Shown here: positions 27,052 to 36,247 of the stretch, piece after piece | Layout of the letters: the number at the start of each line of letters is the position of its first letter | How positions within the stretch are numbered: position 1 is the stretch's first letter | Assembly (NCBI GenBank): GCA_003241965.1 | Contig: QBMB01000001.1 | Span: 86,498 to 150,497, forward strand | Length of the DNA stretch: 64,000 nucleotides | Source of the DNA: Burkholderiales bacterium | GTDB taxonomy: Bacteria > Pseudomonadota > Gammaproteobacteria > Burkholderiales > Burkholderiaceae_C | Direction of reading: 5' to 3' | Notes under the pieces: model-generated | Database searches by the model: none | Seen by the model: only the letters and a program-made list of their open reading frames with translations | Told to the model about the DNA's origin: nothing | Program-made: the position numbers and the translations under genes

Positions 27052-28650
27052 ATGAAACGCATCGACTCCCGCATCGACACCGCATCCGAAGCGTTCCGGC
27101 GAAACCATCAAGCCATGAGCTCCATCGTCGCGAATTTTCGCGAGCGCATGGAAATCACGCGCCACCAACGTCCGCCGCATGAGATCAAGCGCGTGCGCGC
27201 GCAGGGCAAATTACTGGTACGTGAACGGCTGGACCTGCTACTAGATCCCGGTACGCCCTTTCTTGAGTTCTCGGCGCTGGCTGCCTGCGAGGACTACAAC
27301 GGCGAGGTCCCGGGTGCCAACGTGGTCACTGGCCTGGGCGTGGTCAGTGGCCGCGAGGTGCTGATCCACGCCGACGATTCCAGCGTCAAGGGCGGTGTCT
27401 GGTACACGCTCACGCCACGCAAGCTGGCACGACTGCTGGACATCGCGCTGGAGAACCAGTTGCCGGTCCTGCATTTGTGCGACAGCGGCGGCGCCTTCCT
27501 TGAAGAACTGTCAGGCGTGTACATCGAGGGTGGCCGGGTGTTCCGCAACCAATGCCTGCTGTCCAAGGCCGGCGTGCCGCAGGTCGCGATGGTGTTCGGC
27601 AACTGCACCGCCGGCGGTGCCTACATCCCGGCGCTGTGCGATTACAGCATCATCGTGCGTGGCACCGGCGGCGTGTTCCTCGGCGGGCCACCGCTCGTGA
27701 AGGCCGCCACCGGTGAGGAGCACACCGCCGACGAGATCGGAGGCTGTGATTTACACACCCAGGTATCCGGCACGGTCGACTACCCGGCTGACAATGAGGC
27801 CCACGCCATCGCGATTTGCCGCGAGATCGTTGCGCAGTTCAAGCCCGCGACGAAAAGCTACCTGCCAGAACGCGATGCCGAGCCACCCTACTACGACCCC
27901 GACGAAATGCTGGGCATCGTCTCGCCCGACCACCGGGTGCAGTTTGACCAGCGCGAACTCATTGCCCGCATCGTCGACGGCAGCCGCTTCCACGAATACC
28001 AACCCGCTTATGGCACCACGCTGATCTGCGGCTACGCCTACATCTGGGGGTACCGCGTGGGCATCCTCGCCAACAACGGCGTGTTGTTCAGCGACAGTTC
28101 CAAGAAAGCGGCGCACTTCATCTCGCTGTGCAATCAGAACCGTACACCGCTCGTGTTTCTTCAAAACACCACCGGCTACATGATCGGCCGCAACTACGAA
28201 ATGGAAGGCATCACCAAGGACGGCGCCAAGATGTTGATGGCGCAGGCTGGCAGCGAGGTGCCCAAGTTCACCGTCATCACCAGCGCAGCTTTCGGTGCGG
28301 GCTATTACGGCATGTGCGGACGGGCGTGGGATCCACGGATGATCTGGGCCTGGCCGAACGTGCACATGGGGGTGATGGGCCCCGATCAGGCCGCCAACAC
28401 CCTCGCCGACGTGAAAATCGCCCAGTTGCGCCGCAAGGGCCACACGCCCGATGAGGCCGAGATGGCGCAATTGCGCCAGCGCGTGTACGAAAAGGCCGAA
28501 CGCGAATCCAACGCCTACTTTGCCACCTCGCGCTTGTGGGACGACGGTCTGCTGGCGCCCACTGACACCCGCAACGCACTGGGCATGGCACTCTCAGCCG
28601 CCGCACACGCCCCGATCGCCGACCCGCACTACGGAATTTTCCGATTCTGA
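27052..28650 (+). CDS. Acyl-CoA carboxylase, carboxyltransferase (beta) subunit
   Basis: Moves CO2 from biotin to an acyl-CoA. The 532-residue protein has both crotonase-type halves: an N-terminal half with RVRAQGKLLVRERLD and CTAGGAYIPALCD, and a C-terminal half with GILANNGVLFSDSSKKAAHF and GAGYYGMCGRAWDP, the oxyanion-hole glycines. It belongs to the methylcrotonyl/geranyl-CoA carboxylase group rather than propionyl-CoA carboxylase, judged from FLEFSALA and the GAGYYGMCGRA type of second oxyanion loop. It completes the three-gene carboxylase. Confidence 0.9.
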   Translation: MKRIDSRIDTASEAFRRNHQAMSSIVANFRERMEITRHQRPPHEIKRVRAQGKLLVRERLDLLLDPGTPFLEFSALAACEDYNGEVPGANVVTGLGVVSGREVLIHADDSSVKGGVWYTLTPRKLARLLDIALENQLPVLHLCDSGGAFLEELSGVYIEGGRVFRNQCLLSKAGVPQVAMVFGNCTAGGAYIPALCDYSIIVRGTGGVFLGGPPLVKAATGEEHTADEIGGCDLHTQVSGTVDYPADNEAHAIAICREIVAQFKPATKSYLPERDAEPPYYDPDEMLGIVSPDHRVQFDQRELIARIVDGSRFHEYQPAYGTTLICGYAYIWGYRVGILANNGVLFSDSSKKAAHFISLCNQNRTPLVFLQNTTGYMIGRNYEMEGITKDGAKMLMAQAGSEVPKFTVITSAAFGAGYYGMCGRAWDPRMIWAWPNVHMGVMGPDQAANTLADVKIAQLRRKGHTPDEAEMAQLRQRVYEKAERESNAYFATSRLWDDGLLAPTDTRNALGMALSAAAHAPIADPHYGIFRF

Positions 28651-28659
28651 AGGGACAAC

Positions 28660-29523
28660 ATGACAGAAGACACCACCTTCGGCTTCGACGATGAAGCCCT
28701 CGCAACCCGCCCCACCGTCTACCAGAGCGGACTCTTCGAAGGCCAGGTGGTGATGGTCAGCGGCGCCGGCAGCGGCATCGGCAAAGCCATCGCCTTCCTG
28801 TACGCGCGCCTGGGCGCCAAGCTGGTCATCTGCGGGCGCGACCCAGCCAAGCTAGAGAGCTGCGCCGAATGGCTGCGCCGGCTCGGCAGCCCTGATGTGC
28901 TGGTGCACCCCATGACGATCCGTGATCCCGAGCAGGTGGAACAGTTGATCGACGTGGCCTGGCTGCACTTCGGACGCATCGACGTGCTCGTCAACAACGC
29001 CGGCGGGCAATTCCCGCAGCGGGCGCTGGACTACAGCGTCAAGGGCTGGAAGGCGGTGATCGACACCAACCTGAACGGAACCTGGTACATGATGCATGCG
29101 ATGGCGCGCCGCTGGCAGGGCACCGGCACGCGGGGCAACATCGTCAACATCGTCGCCACCTTCCAGCGGGGCATGCCGGGCGTGGCGCACACCTGCGCTG
29201 CGCGCGCCGCGGTGACTCACCTGTCTAAAACTGTTGCAGTGGAGTGGGCGCAGCATGGCATCCGCGTCAATTGCATAGCGCCTGGAGCGATCGCCAGCAC
29301 CGGCTTTCGTCAGTACTCCCCCGAGGCGGTGAAGGCCTTCGCCGGAGCCAACCCGATGAAACATGTCGGTGACGTGCAGGACGTGGCCGAGGCCGCGGTC
29401 TACCTCAGCGCGCCCAGCGGCAAGTTCGTCACCGGCGAACTGCTCACGGTGGATGGCGGCGGCGTGCTCTGGGGCGAAGTCTGGACCATCGCCAAACCCG
29501 ATTACTTCAAGGTGAACACATGA
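28660..29523 (+). CDS. PECR/AtuB-like SDR, first of a tandem pair
   Basis: 287-residue NAD(P)-binding SDR with the cofactor loop SGAGSGIGKA at 34-43 and NNAGGQFP at 112-119. The canonical YxxxK is missing: the aligned segment reads HTCAARA, with His177 and Arg182 at the Tyr and Lys positions. This pattern and NAGGQFP are shared with trans-2-enoyl-CoA reductase (PECR) and the citronellol-cluster proteins AtuB/AtuG as I recall them. A role in reducing an enoyl- or dienoyl-CoA, or oxidising a terpenoid alcohol, is possible. Its neighbour is a paralogue that overlaps it by 4 bases. Confidence 0.8.
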   Translation: MTEDTTFGFDDEALATRPTVYQSGLFEGQVVMVSGAGSGIGKAIAFLYARLGAKLVICGRDPAKLESCAEWLRRLGSPDVLVHPMTIRDPEQVEQLIDVAWLHFGRIDVLVNNAGGQFPQRALDYSVKGWKAVIDTNLNGTWYMMHAMARRWQGTGTRGNIVNIVATFQRGMPGVAHTCAARAAVTHLSKTVAVEWAQHGIRVNCIAPGAIASTGFRQYSPEAVKAFAGANPMKHVGDVQDVAEAAVYLSAPSGKFVTGELLTVDGGGVLWGEVWTIAKPDYFKVNT

Positions 29524-30398
29524 ATTCGGCTGACTCGCAACACCCCAAGTTCGGCCCGGGCGACGAGGCCCTGGCCGCACTCCCGACGGTCTATCGCGAC
29601 GACCTTTTCGCCGGCAAAGTGGTGCTGGTGTCGGGCGCCGGCAGTGGCATCGGCAAGGCGATTGCCTTCCTGTTCGCGCGGCTGGGTGCCACGCTCGCCA
29701 TCTGCGGGCGCAAGGCCGACAAACTCGAGGACTGCGCCGAAAAACTGCGCGCGCTGTCGGGCCGTGAGGTAATCACCTACCCGATGACCATCCGCGACCC
29801 CGAGCAGGTGGACGCCATGCTCAGTGCCGTGTGGGAACGTTTGGGCGGCGTCGACGTGCTGGTCAACAACGCTGGCGGCCAGTTTGCCGCCCATGCGATG
29901 GACTTCAACGTCAAGGGCTGGAACGCGGTGATCGACACCAACCTCAATGGCAGCTGGTACATGATGCAGGGCGCGGCCAGGCGCTGGGTGGAGCAAGGCC
30001 GGCCCGGCAACATCGTCAACATCACCGCCGCCATCGACCGCGGCCTCACGGGCATGGCGCACACCACCGCCTCGCGCGCGGGCGTCATTGCGCTGTCCCG
30101 CACGCTGGCCATCGAGTGGGCAGAGCACGGCATCCGCCTGAACTGCATTGGCGCCGGCGCCATCGAGAGCAACGGTTTCAACAACTACCGCGAGGAAAAC
30201 GTTTCCACTTTCTACTCGTGCAATCCGATGAAACGGGCCGGCGACGTGCAGGACATCGCGGAGGCGGTGGTCTACCTCGCCGCACCCTCGGGCAAGTTCA
30301 TCACCGGCGAGGTGCTCAACGTCGAAGGCGGGATGCTGCTGTGGGGCGAGTTCTGGCCAGCCGGAAAGCCCGACTACTTCAAGGTCGATCAAGAGTGA
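29520..30398 (+). CDS. PECR/AtuB-like SDR, second of a tandem pair
   Basis: 292-residue paralogue of the preceding SDR: both open with GDEALAALPTVY-like sequence and share PMTIRDPEQV, NNAGGQF and the end KPDYFKV. It also lacks the Tyr-Lys pair, with HTTASRAG in that place. The ATG overlaps the upstream stop, so the two proteins are made together and may form a heteromer. Family call is good; the reaction is not established. Confidence 0.8.
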   Translation: MNSADSQHPKFGPGDEALAALPTVYRDDLFAGKVVLVSGAGSGIGKAIAFLFARLGATLAICGRKADKLEDCAEKLRALSGREVITYPMTIRDPEQVDAMLSAVWERLGGVDVLVNNAGGQFAAHAMDFNVKGWNAVIDTNLNGSWYMMQGAARRWVEQGRPGNIVNITAAIDRGLTGMAHTTASRAGVIALSRTLAIEWAEHGIRLNCIGAGAIESNGFNNYREENVSTFYSCNPMKRAGDVQDIAEAVVYLAAPSGKFITGEVLNVEGGMLLWGEFWPAGKPDYFKVDQE

Positions 30399-30838
30399 CC
30401 TCGCAGCCTCCTCTTCCGTCGGCAACGTACTCCCACGGGCCTTTTCAGCAGCTCGTCGGGTACGACATCCTGCACAACGAGCGCGGCCTGTATTTCCGGC
30501 TGCCGATCCGGCGCGACCACCTCAACCCCCACGGCGTGCTCCACGGCGGCGTGCCCCTGACCTTGCTCGATGCGGTCGGGGGCAGAACCCTGATCGACCG
30601 GCCGATCCCGGGCAGCGGCCAGCTCATCCAGTCGTCGGTAACGGTCACGCTCACTGTGGATTTCATGCGTGCGGTCGGCACAGGAATCCTGTTTGCATCG
30701 GCAACGCCTGACCACATCGGCAAGACGGTGGCCTATGTGTCGGTGAAGGTCACGCTCGACGCACTCGACGGAGACATCGTGTCGCGCGGCATCGGCACCT
30801 ACCGCATCTACACCAAGTCACTGGTCAAAGCGGTCTGA
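30395..30838 (+). CDS. Hotdog-fold (PaaI-type) acyl-CoA thioesterase
   Basis: 147-residue hotdog protein with the PaaI-type active-site run LNPHGVLHGGVPLTLLDAVGG near residues 40-60, including the HGG and a downstream Asp. Such enzymes release CoA from dead-end thioesters and keep the CoA pool free. GTG 30395 overlaps the SDR stop (GTGA); a longer upstream frame lies inside the SDR gene and is a shadow. Last gene of the module 2 operon. A GGCGG-AGA-CCGCC stem 10 bases after the stop has no T-tract, so termination there is uncertain. Confidence 0.85.
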   Translation: MTSQPPLPSATYSHGPFQQLVGYDILHNERGLYFRLPIRRDHLNPHGVLHGGVPLTLLDAVGGRTLIDRPIPGSGQLIQSSVTVTLTVDFMRAVGTGILFASATPDHIGKTVAYVSVKVTLDALDGDIVSRGIGTYRIYTKSLVKAV

Positions 30839-31002
30839 TCGGTGCTCGGCGGAGACCGCCCGGCAAAGCACTGCGGCTCAATGCAAATGATCATCGGGCG
30901 GCGGAAGGATTTTCAGCTCGCGGTTGATGCGTTCGATTTGGTCGGGCTGAAACTGCGTCGAATGCCTGTGGTCCATTTTCCCCAGCCCCCACCATTCTTC
31001 GA

Positions 31003-32103
31003 CTACAAGAGTTCGTCGTCGTGTTCGCCAATGAACGGCGCGGGGCTTGGGCGATCAGTCACCGTCCGGCTGAACCTCGGTGCCGGTGAAGGTTGGAGCA
31101 CGCCGTCTCGCTCAAAGAAAGTGCCGCGCGCACTGTTGTGTGGATGATGTGCAGCCTCTTCCAGAGTCAGCACCGGTGCAAAGCACACGTCGGTCCCTTC
31201 CAGCAACGCACACCAGTGCGCTCTCGGCTGGATGCGGAAGATGTCGGCGATCTGGCGTTTGAGCGTCGGCCAGACGGCCGGATCGCGTTGCCGTTGAAAC
31301 TCGGGATCGTTGATGCCTAGCTTCTCCAGCAGCAACACATAGAATTGGGGTTCCAGTGATGCGATCGAGATCCATTTCCCGTCAGCGCACTCATAGGTGT
31401 CGTAGAAATGCGATCCGCCATCCAACAGATTGGCCTGCCGTTCATTCTTCCACATTCCCAGCGCTTTGAGGTCGCAGACGATGGAGGTCAGCAGCGCCGC
31501 GCCGTCGGTGATCGCAGCATCGACCACCTGACCACGGCCAGAGGTGCGCGCTTCAAGCAAAGCGCAAACGATGCCAAAGGCAAGCATCATGCCGCCGCCG
31601 CCCAGGTCGCCGACCATCGCCGGCGGCGCTACTGGCCCGCCGTCCGAGCGGCCAATCATGCTGAGCGCGCCCGACAGCGCGATGTAGTTGATGTCATGAC
31701 CGGCGGCCTGCGCGAGCGGGCCGTCCTGGCCCCAGCCGGTCATGCGCCCGTAGACGAGTCGTGGGTGGCGTGCCAGCAGCACGTCTGGGCCCAAACCCAG
31801 CCGCTCCATCACGCCCGGGCGAAAACCTTCAATGATCGCGTCGGCCCCGTCGACAAGTGCCAGCACCCGCTGCACGTCTGCGGGCGACTTCAGGTCGACC
31901 GCCACCGAACGGCGACCGCGGTGCAACACGCTGCGCCGCCCACTGGCAAGGAAGGTGCCATCTCCGCGGTCTTTTCCCTTGTCGGCCTTGCGATCCAGGC
32001 GGATCACGTCGGCGCCCATGTCGGACAGCAACATTGCGCAGAACGGTCCGGGGCCAATGCCGCCGAACTCGATCACTTTCAAACCTTGCAAGGGACCACT
32101 CAT
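31003..32103 (-). CDS. Alpha-methylacyl-CoA racemase (family III CoA-transferase fold)
   Basis: Predicted to interconvert (2R)- and (2S)-2-methylacyl-CoA so that stereospecific ACADs can act. The 366-residue protein has the racemase catalytic pair: His136 in AGHDINY and Asp166 in GDLGGGG, matching the His/Asp bases known for this family; transferases have neither in this context. ATG 32103 is preceded by GAGGAG; a longer in-frame start at 32136 is less likely. It is the last gene of the long minus-strand operon. It implies methyl-branched substrates, as in isoprenoid acids. Confidence 0.88.
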   Translation of the reverse strand: MSGPLQGLKVIEFGGIGPGPFCAMLLSDMGADVIRLDRKADKGKDRGDGTFLASGRRSVLHRGRRSVAVDLKSPADVQRVLALVDGADAIIEGFRPGVMERLGLGPDVLLARHPRLVYGRMTGWGQDGPLAQAAGHDINYIALSGALSMIGRSDGGPVAPPAMVGDLGGGGMMLAFGIVCALLEARTSGRGQVVDAAITDGAALLTSIVCDLKALGMWKNERQANLLDGGSHFYDTYECADGKWISIASLEPQFYVLLLEKLGINDPEFQRQRDPAVWPTLKRQIADIFRIQPRAHWCALLEGTDVCFAPVLTLEEAAHHPHNSARGTFFERDGVLQPSPAPRFSRTVTDRPSPAPFIGEHDDELL

Positions 32104-32150
32104 TTGTTGTTGCTCCTCAAACCGAACTAAAACCACCAGCCAACCGACTG

Positions 32151-33011
32151 CTACCCCAACCAGCGCTTGCGTCGCTTGTAGTGCTTTACCTCGCGAAAGC
32201 TCTTGCGCACCCCCTCGCGGTCCAGGCCGAGATAAAACTCGCGCACATCCTCGTTGTCGCGGAGTTCCTGGGCCTGCCCCTCCAGCACGATGCGACCGCT
32301 CTCCATGACATAACCATAGTCGGCGATCTCCAGGGCGACGCGTGTGTTTTGCTCGACGATGAGCAGCGACAGCCCCTGCTCACGCAGGTGGCGCAGCACG
32401 CTGAAGACTTCCTCGACCATGCGCGGCGCCAGCCCGAGTGACGGCTCGTCGATCAGCATGAGTTTGGGCTCGGCCATGATTGCGCGCCCGATCACCAGCA
32501 TCTGCTGCTCGCCGCCCGACAGATAGCCGGCCGTGCGTTTTCGCAGTTCGGCCAGGCGCGGAATCGCTTCGTACACGCTGTCCATCGCCTGGCGCATCGC
32601 CTGCGCCGATGGAAACATGTGGCCGCCGATGATGAGGTTTTGCTCGACCGTCATGTGCTGCAGCACGCGCCGCCCTTCCATCACATGAACCAGACCACCG
32701 CGCACCACGGTCGCCGGATCGTGCCCCTGAATCGGTCGGCCGTCGAAGGTGATCGACCCGCCCGAGACGCGGCCATCTTCCGAGTCAATGACGCCGGAGA
32801 TGGCTTTCAGGGTGGTGCTCTTACCTGCGCCGTTGGCGCCCAGCAGCGCCACGCACCCGCCTTCGGGGACCTTCATCGACACGCCCTTGAGCGCCAGGAT
32901 CACCTCGGCATACAACACCTCAACGTTGGATAGAGTCAGCACCGCCGGATCGGCAGCCGCATGGGGCGTGGTCCGTTGATCCGGTGCTGCAGCAATGGCT
33001 GAATTCACCAT
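32151..33011 (-). CDS. LivF-type ABC transporter ATP-binding protein (module 3)
   Basis: 286-residue ATPase of the third importer. Walker [10 protein letters not shown], signature [10 protein letters not shown] and Walker [12 protein letters not shown] are intact. An N-terminal extension of about 25 residues precedes [14 protein letters not shown], as in module 1. It ends in [12 protein letters not shown], the tail common to all three LivF proteins in the window. Its ATG overlaps the binding-protein stop by 7 bases. Confidence 0.92.
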   Translation of the reverse strand: MVNSAIAAAPDQRTTPHAAADPAVLTLSNVEVLYAEVILALKGVSMKVPEGGCVALLGANGAGKSTTLKAISGVIDSEDGRVSGGSITFDGRPIQGHDPATVVRGGLVHVMEGRRVLQHMTVEQNLIIGGHMFPSAQAMRQAMDSVYEAIPRLAELRKRTAGYLSGGEQQMLVIGRAIMAEPKLMLIDEPSLGLAPRMVEEVFSVLRHLREQGLSLLIVEQNTRVALEIADYGYVMESGRIVLEGQAQELRDNEDVREFYLGLDREGVRKSFREVKHYKRRKRWLG

Positions 33012-34234
33012 TTAGGCACCACTGGCACGTTCACATCGGCTGCAGCCCGAACGACCTTGCCGTCCTTCATGGTCGCGATGTTGACCTTGGCGGTGCCGGT
33101 GGGAAAGGGGGTGTCGTTGCTGAAGTCCACGCCTGGCAGTATGCCCATCAGGTCGTTGCTGGTGAACTGGCTGTTCATCAAGGTCTCGCGCACCGCTTCG
33201 CCAGTGACTTTGCCGGCACCCTTGGCCTTGATGGTGGCCTCAATCGCGCGCACTGCCACGACGCTTTGGCCCAGGCCCATGATGGTCATGGCATTCCAGC
33301 CCGATTTCAGGCCATGCTTTTCCTGCAACATGCTGTAGAACTTGCGTGCGGTCGTGTCGTCTTCGCTGGCATCGGCGATGGCGCCCACTTCGAAATCACC
33401 GGCAAAGCCATTCGGGTCGCCCAGTGCCTTAGATGATCCCACCACGCCGTTGTGCAGCGAGAGCATGATCGGGACGTTTTTGCCCAGCGCCTGCAGCGCA
33501 CGTTTGGTGGCCACGGCCTGGGCGGTGTTGGTCTGGATCACGATCACATCGGTGCCAGCATTGACCAGGCGACGCACCGCCAGGGTCAGGTCGGCCGGTT
33601 GCACTTCGGTCCAGATCGCCTCGACGAAGGTGGCTTTGTCCGGGTTGGCCTTGGTGTAGCTTTGCAGGCCCTTGGCCATGTCGGCATAAGCGGGGGTGGC
33701 TTCGGAGGTGATGATCGCCACCTTGACAGGGCGCTTGCCATCGAGTTTGGTGGTGCGGAACCATTCCAGGAATCCGCCCGCCTCGTGGGCGTAGGTGGGG
33801 CGCAGGTTCAGGGCCCATTGGTTGGGTTTCCAGCCGAAGCCGTAGGTGGCGGTGGCCATGACCATGGGAATCTTGTCTTCCGGCAAGCGCTGCTGCAACG
33901 CGGCGGCATCCGGGCCACCGAGGCCGAGCAGGATCGCGGGTTTGACTTCGGCCTTGATGCCGGGCCACAGGCTGGCGGTTTGCGCCACGTCGTAGCGGGT
34001 GTCGAAGGTTTTGACGACGATCTGCACGTTGAGTTTGCTGCCGACTTCCTTGTTCCACCACTCGATCACTGCGAGTCGCCCGCCCTGCATCTGGGACATG
34101 ACGTTGGCGTAGGGGCCGGCGAAGTCGGCAAAGGCGGCCACGTTGATCGTCGTCGATTGCGCATGGGCGGGCGCATTCAGCAGCAGACCAGAGGCCAGGG
34201 CGGCCGTGAGTTTGAGAAAGGTATTGCGTTGCAT
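33005..34234 (-). CDS. Periplasmic substrate-binding protein, HAAT type (module 3)
   Basis: 409-residue Peripla_BP_6 protein with signal peptide MQRNTFLKLTAALASGLLL and an AHAQS cleavage region. ATG 34234 is chosen: GGAG lies 6 bases upstream, while the TTG at 34246 overlaps that site. It differs clearly from the four other binding proteins, for example DFAGPYANVMSQMQGG in the ligand region and NPW-type pocket residues replaced by WKPNQWALNL. Unlike modules 1 and 2 there is only one copy, and it lies between the permeases and LivF. Confidence 0.9.
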   Translation of the reverse strand: MQRNTFLKLTAALASGLLLNAPAHAQSTTINVAAFADFAGPYANVMSQMQGGRLAVIEWWNKEVGSKLNVQIVVKTFDTRYDVAQTASLWPGIKAEVKPAILLGLGGPDAAALQQRLPEDKIPMVMATATYGFGWKPNQWALNLRPTYAHEAGGFLEWFRTTKLDGKRPVKVAIITSEATPAYADMAKGLQSYTKANPDKATFVEAIWTEVQPADLTLAVRRLVNAGTDVIVIQTNTAQAVATKRALQALGKNVPIMLSLHNGVVGSSKALGDPNGFAGDFEVGAIADASEDDTTARKFYSMLQEKHGLKSGWNAMTIMGLGQSVVAVRAIEATIKAKGAGKVTGEAVRETLMNSQFTSNDLMGILPGVDFSNDTPFPTGTAKVNIATMKDGKVVRAAADVNVPVVPKW

Positions 34235-34303
34235 GCTTGTCTCCAATTGTGGTGGTGGTGAGGAAAAGGGGCGGGGGATTGCGACTCGCTGTGCCGGGCG
34301 GGC

Positions 34304-35356
34304 TCAGTGGTGAAACGGCCAGAGCCGGTAGTTGGTTTTCAGGATGTTCCAGCGGTGCATCAGGCCTTTCGGTTCAAGCAGCAGGAACAGCGTGATGATG
34401 AGGCCGAGAAACACATTCATGCTGGCGAAGATCAGGTCGCTGCTCAGGCTGGGGATGCGCTCGACCAGGTCGGGCCCGAGGCTGGTGATGGTTTCCTGCA
34501 CACCACGGATGAGCACGGTGCCTATCAGTGCCCCGACGATCGAGCCGAGCCCGCCGACGATCATCATGGCAATGAACCAGATCGAGTTGAACAGCGTGAA
34601 CTGATCGACCGAGACGAAGCGCACCTGGTAGGCCCACAGGGCACCACCGATGCCAGCGTAAAAAGCGCCGAGCACGAAGGCGCGCGACTTGGCGCCGGCC
34701 ACGTCAACGCCCATCATGCCGGCGGCCACATCGTCGTCGCGCACGGCGACAAAGGCGCGCCCGTGGCGGCTGCGCAGGATACCGAAAGCGCCGATGACCA
34801 TCACCATGGTGACGACAAGAAACAGGTAGTACAGCGAGCGGTCGGTGTTGAACAAAAATGTGCCCATCCGCGCCGGCTCCAGGCTGAAGCCATTCACGCC
34901 GCCGAGCCAGGCTGAAGGCAGATTCAGCACAATGAAGTGAAAGATGAACTGGGCCGCGATGGTGGTCAGCGCGAGGTAAAAGCCCTTGATGCGCGCCGCC
35001 GTCATGCCAAACAACCAGCCGGCCAGCGCCGCTACCAGGCCCGCCACCGGCACCGCCACCCAGAACGGCAGCCCGGCCTTGACCTCGACCACGCTGGCGG
35101 CGTAGGCGCCGACGCCCATGAAGGCGGCCTGGCCCAGGTTGATTTGCCCGGCGTAGCCGGTGGTGATCTGCAGCCCGACCACCACGATGGACGTGACCAG
35201 CATCAGGTTGGCTACGGCTACCAGACGCGCCGAGGCGAACCAGGGGAGGAACAGGAGAATTGCGATGAACAGTCCCAGGGTGACCCATTGGGCGCGCGTA
35301 CGGATCAGCGCGCGGTCGCGCGCATAACTGGTGGAAAAAATGCCGGAGGGATCCAT
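34304..35356 (-). CDS. LivM-type ABC transporter permease (module 3)
   Basis: 350-residue hydrophobic permease of the third importer. LivM marks are GLQITTGYAGQINLGQAAFM and the VGGLGSIVGALIG coupling loop. The polar C-terminus LKTNYRLWPFHH resembles the module 1 and 2 counterparts. It starts 3 bases after the LivH stop. The 69-bp gap to the binding-protein gene has no visible signal. Confidence 0.92.
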   Translation of the reverse strand: MDPSGIFSTSYARDRALIRTRAQWVTLGLFIAILLFLPWFASARLVAVANLMLVTSIVVVGLQITTGYAGQINLGQAAFMGVGAYAASVVEVKAGLPFWVAVPVAGLVAALAGWLFGMTAARIKGFYLALTTIAAQFIFHFIVLNLPSAWLGGVNGFSLEPARMGTFLFNTDRSLYYLFLVVTMVMVIGAFGILRSRHGRAFVAVRDDDVAAGMMGVDVAGAKSRAFVLGAFYAGIGGALWAYQVRFVSVDQFTLFNSIWFIAMMIVGGLGSIVGALIGTVLIRGVQETITSLGPDLVERIPSLSSDLIFASMNVFLGLIITLFLLLEPKGLMHRWNILKTNYRLWPFHH

Positions 35357-35359
35357 GGG

Positions 35360-36247
35360 TCAGACTCTTTCAATGCGTTTCCAGCCGAACATGCCGGTCG
35401 GACGAACCACCAGCACCACCAGCATGAAGATATAGGGGACGACGGCGGCGGCATTGCCGCCGATCAGCGGGTCGATGTAGGCGGCGGTCAGTCCCTGCAC
35501 GACCCCGACGATAATGCCCGCCAGCAGCAGACCGCCGATGGACTCGAGCCCGGCCAGCAGGGCCACCGGCAGGGCGGCGAAGCCGATTTCAGAGGACAGG
35601 AAGGTCAGCGACTTGCCGCTCAGGTAGACCATCGAAGTGATGACCGACAGAACGCCGCCAAGCGCCCAAGCGAAGGCGATGGAGCGGCGCACGCTGATGC
35701 CCATGGCCAGAGCGATCTGGTGGTCTTCGGCCACCGCCGACATCGCCAGCCCGCTGCGACTGCGGTTGAAGAACCAGTGCAGCGCCACGGCCGCCAGCAC
35801 CGCGATGAGGCCACCAATGGCGAGCGAGCGCGGGATGATCATCTCGCCCAAGATGATTGGCGTGAGGGGAAAGATGGCGGGGAACTGACGCTCCTGCGGA
35901 CCCCAGATCGCCAGCACCAGTCCACGCATCAGGATCAGTAGCCCGATGGTGACCATGATCATAGAGAACACCGACTCGCCAATCAGGCGCCTGAACAGCA
36001 GGCGTTCAATCACTAGCCCGATCAGCACCGAAATGCACAGTGCAACAGCGATGCCCAGCACCGGATGCATGCCGCGCGACTGGATGGCCCACCACAGCAG
36101 AAAGGCGCCCAGCACGATCATCTCGCCAATTGCCATATTGAAGACCTTGCTGGCGCGGTAGATGACGACAAAGCCCATGGCCACCAGCGAATACAGCAGG
36201 CCAAGCAGCGCGCCGTTGATGGTGTAGTTGATGAATTCGATGATCAT
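35360..36247 (-). CDS. LivH-type ABC transporter permease (module 3)
   Basis: 295-residue permease with the family start NGALLGLLYSLVAMG and the region KVFNMAIGEMIVLG. The coupling loop LLAGLESIGGLLLAG lies near the C-terminus. The ATG overlaps the ligase stop by 4 bases. The N-terminal 20 residues are nearly the same as in the module 1 LivH, showing that these modules share ancestry. Confidence 0.92.
   Translation of the reverse strand: MIIEFINYTINGALLGLLYSLVAMGFVVIYRASKVFNMAIGEMIVLGAFLLWWAIQSRGMHPVLGIAVALCISVLIGLVIERLLFRRLIGESVFSMIMVTIGLLILMRGLVLAIWGPQERQFPAIFPLTPIILGEMIIPRSLAIGGLIAVLAAVALHWFFNRSRSGLAMSAVAEDHQIALAMGISVRRSIAFAWALGGVLSVITSMVYLSGKSLTFLSSEIGFAALPVALLAGLESIGGLLLAGIIVGVVQGLTAAYIDPLIGGNAAAVVPYIFMLVVLVVRPTGMFGWKRIERV

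Noticed and set aside
30848..30860. GGCGG-AGA-CCGCC stem after the thioesterase gene as a terminator
   Set aside because: The stem is only 5 bp and no T-tract follows on either strand.
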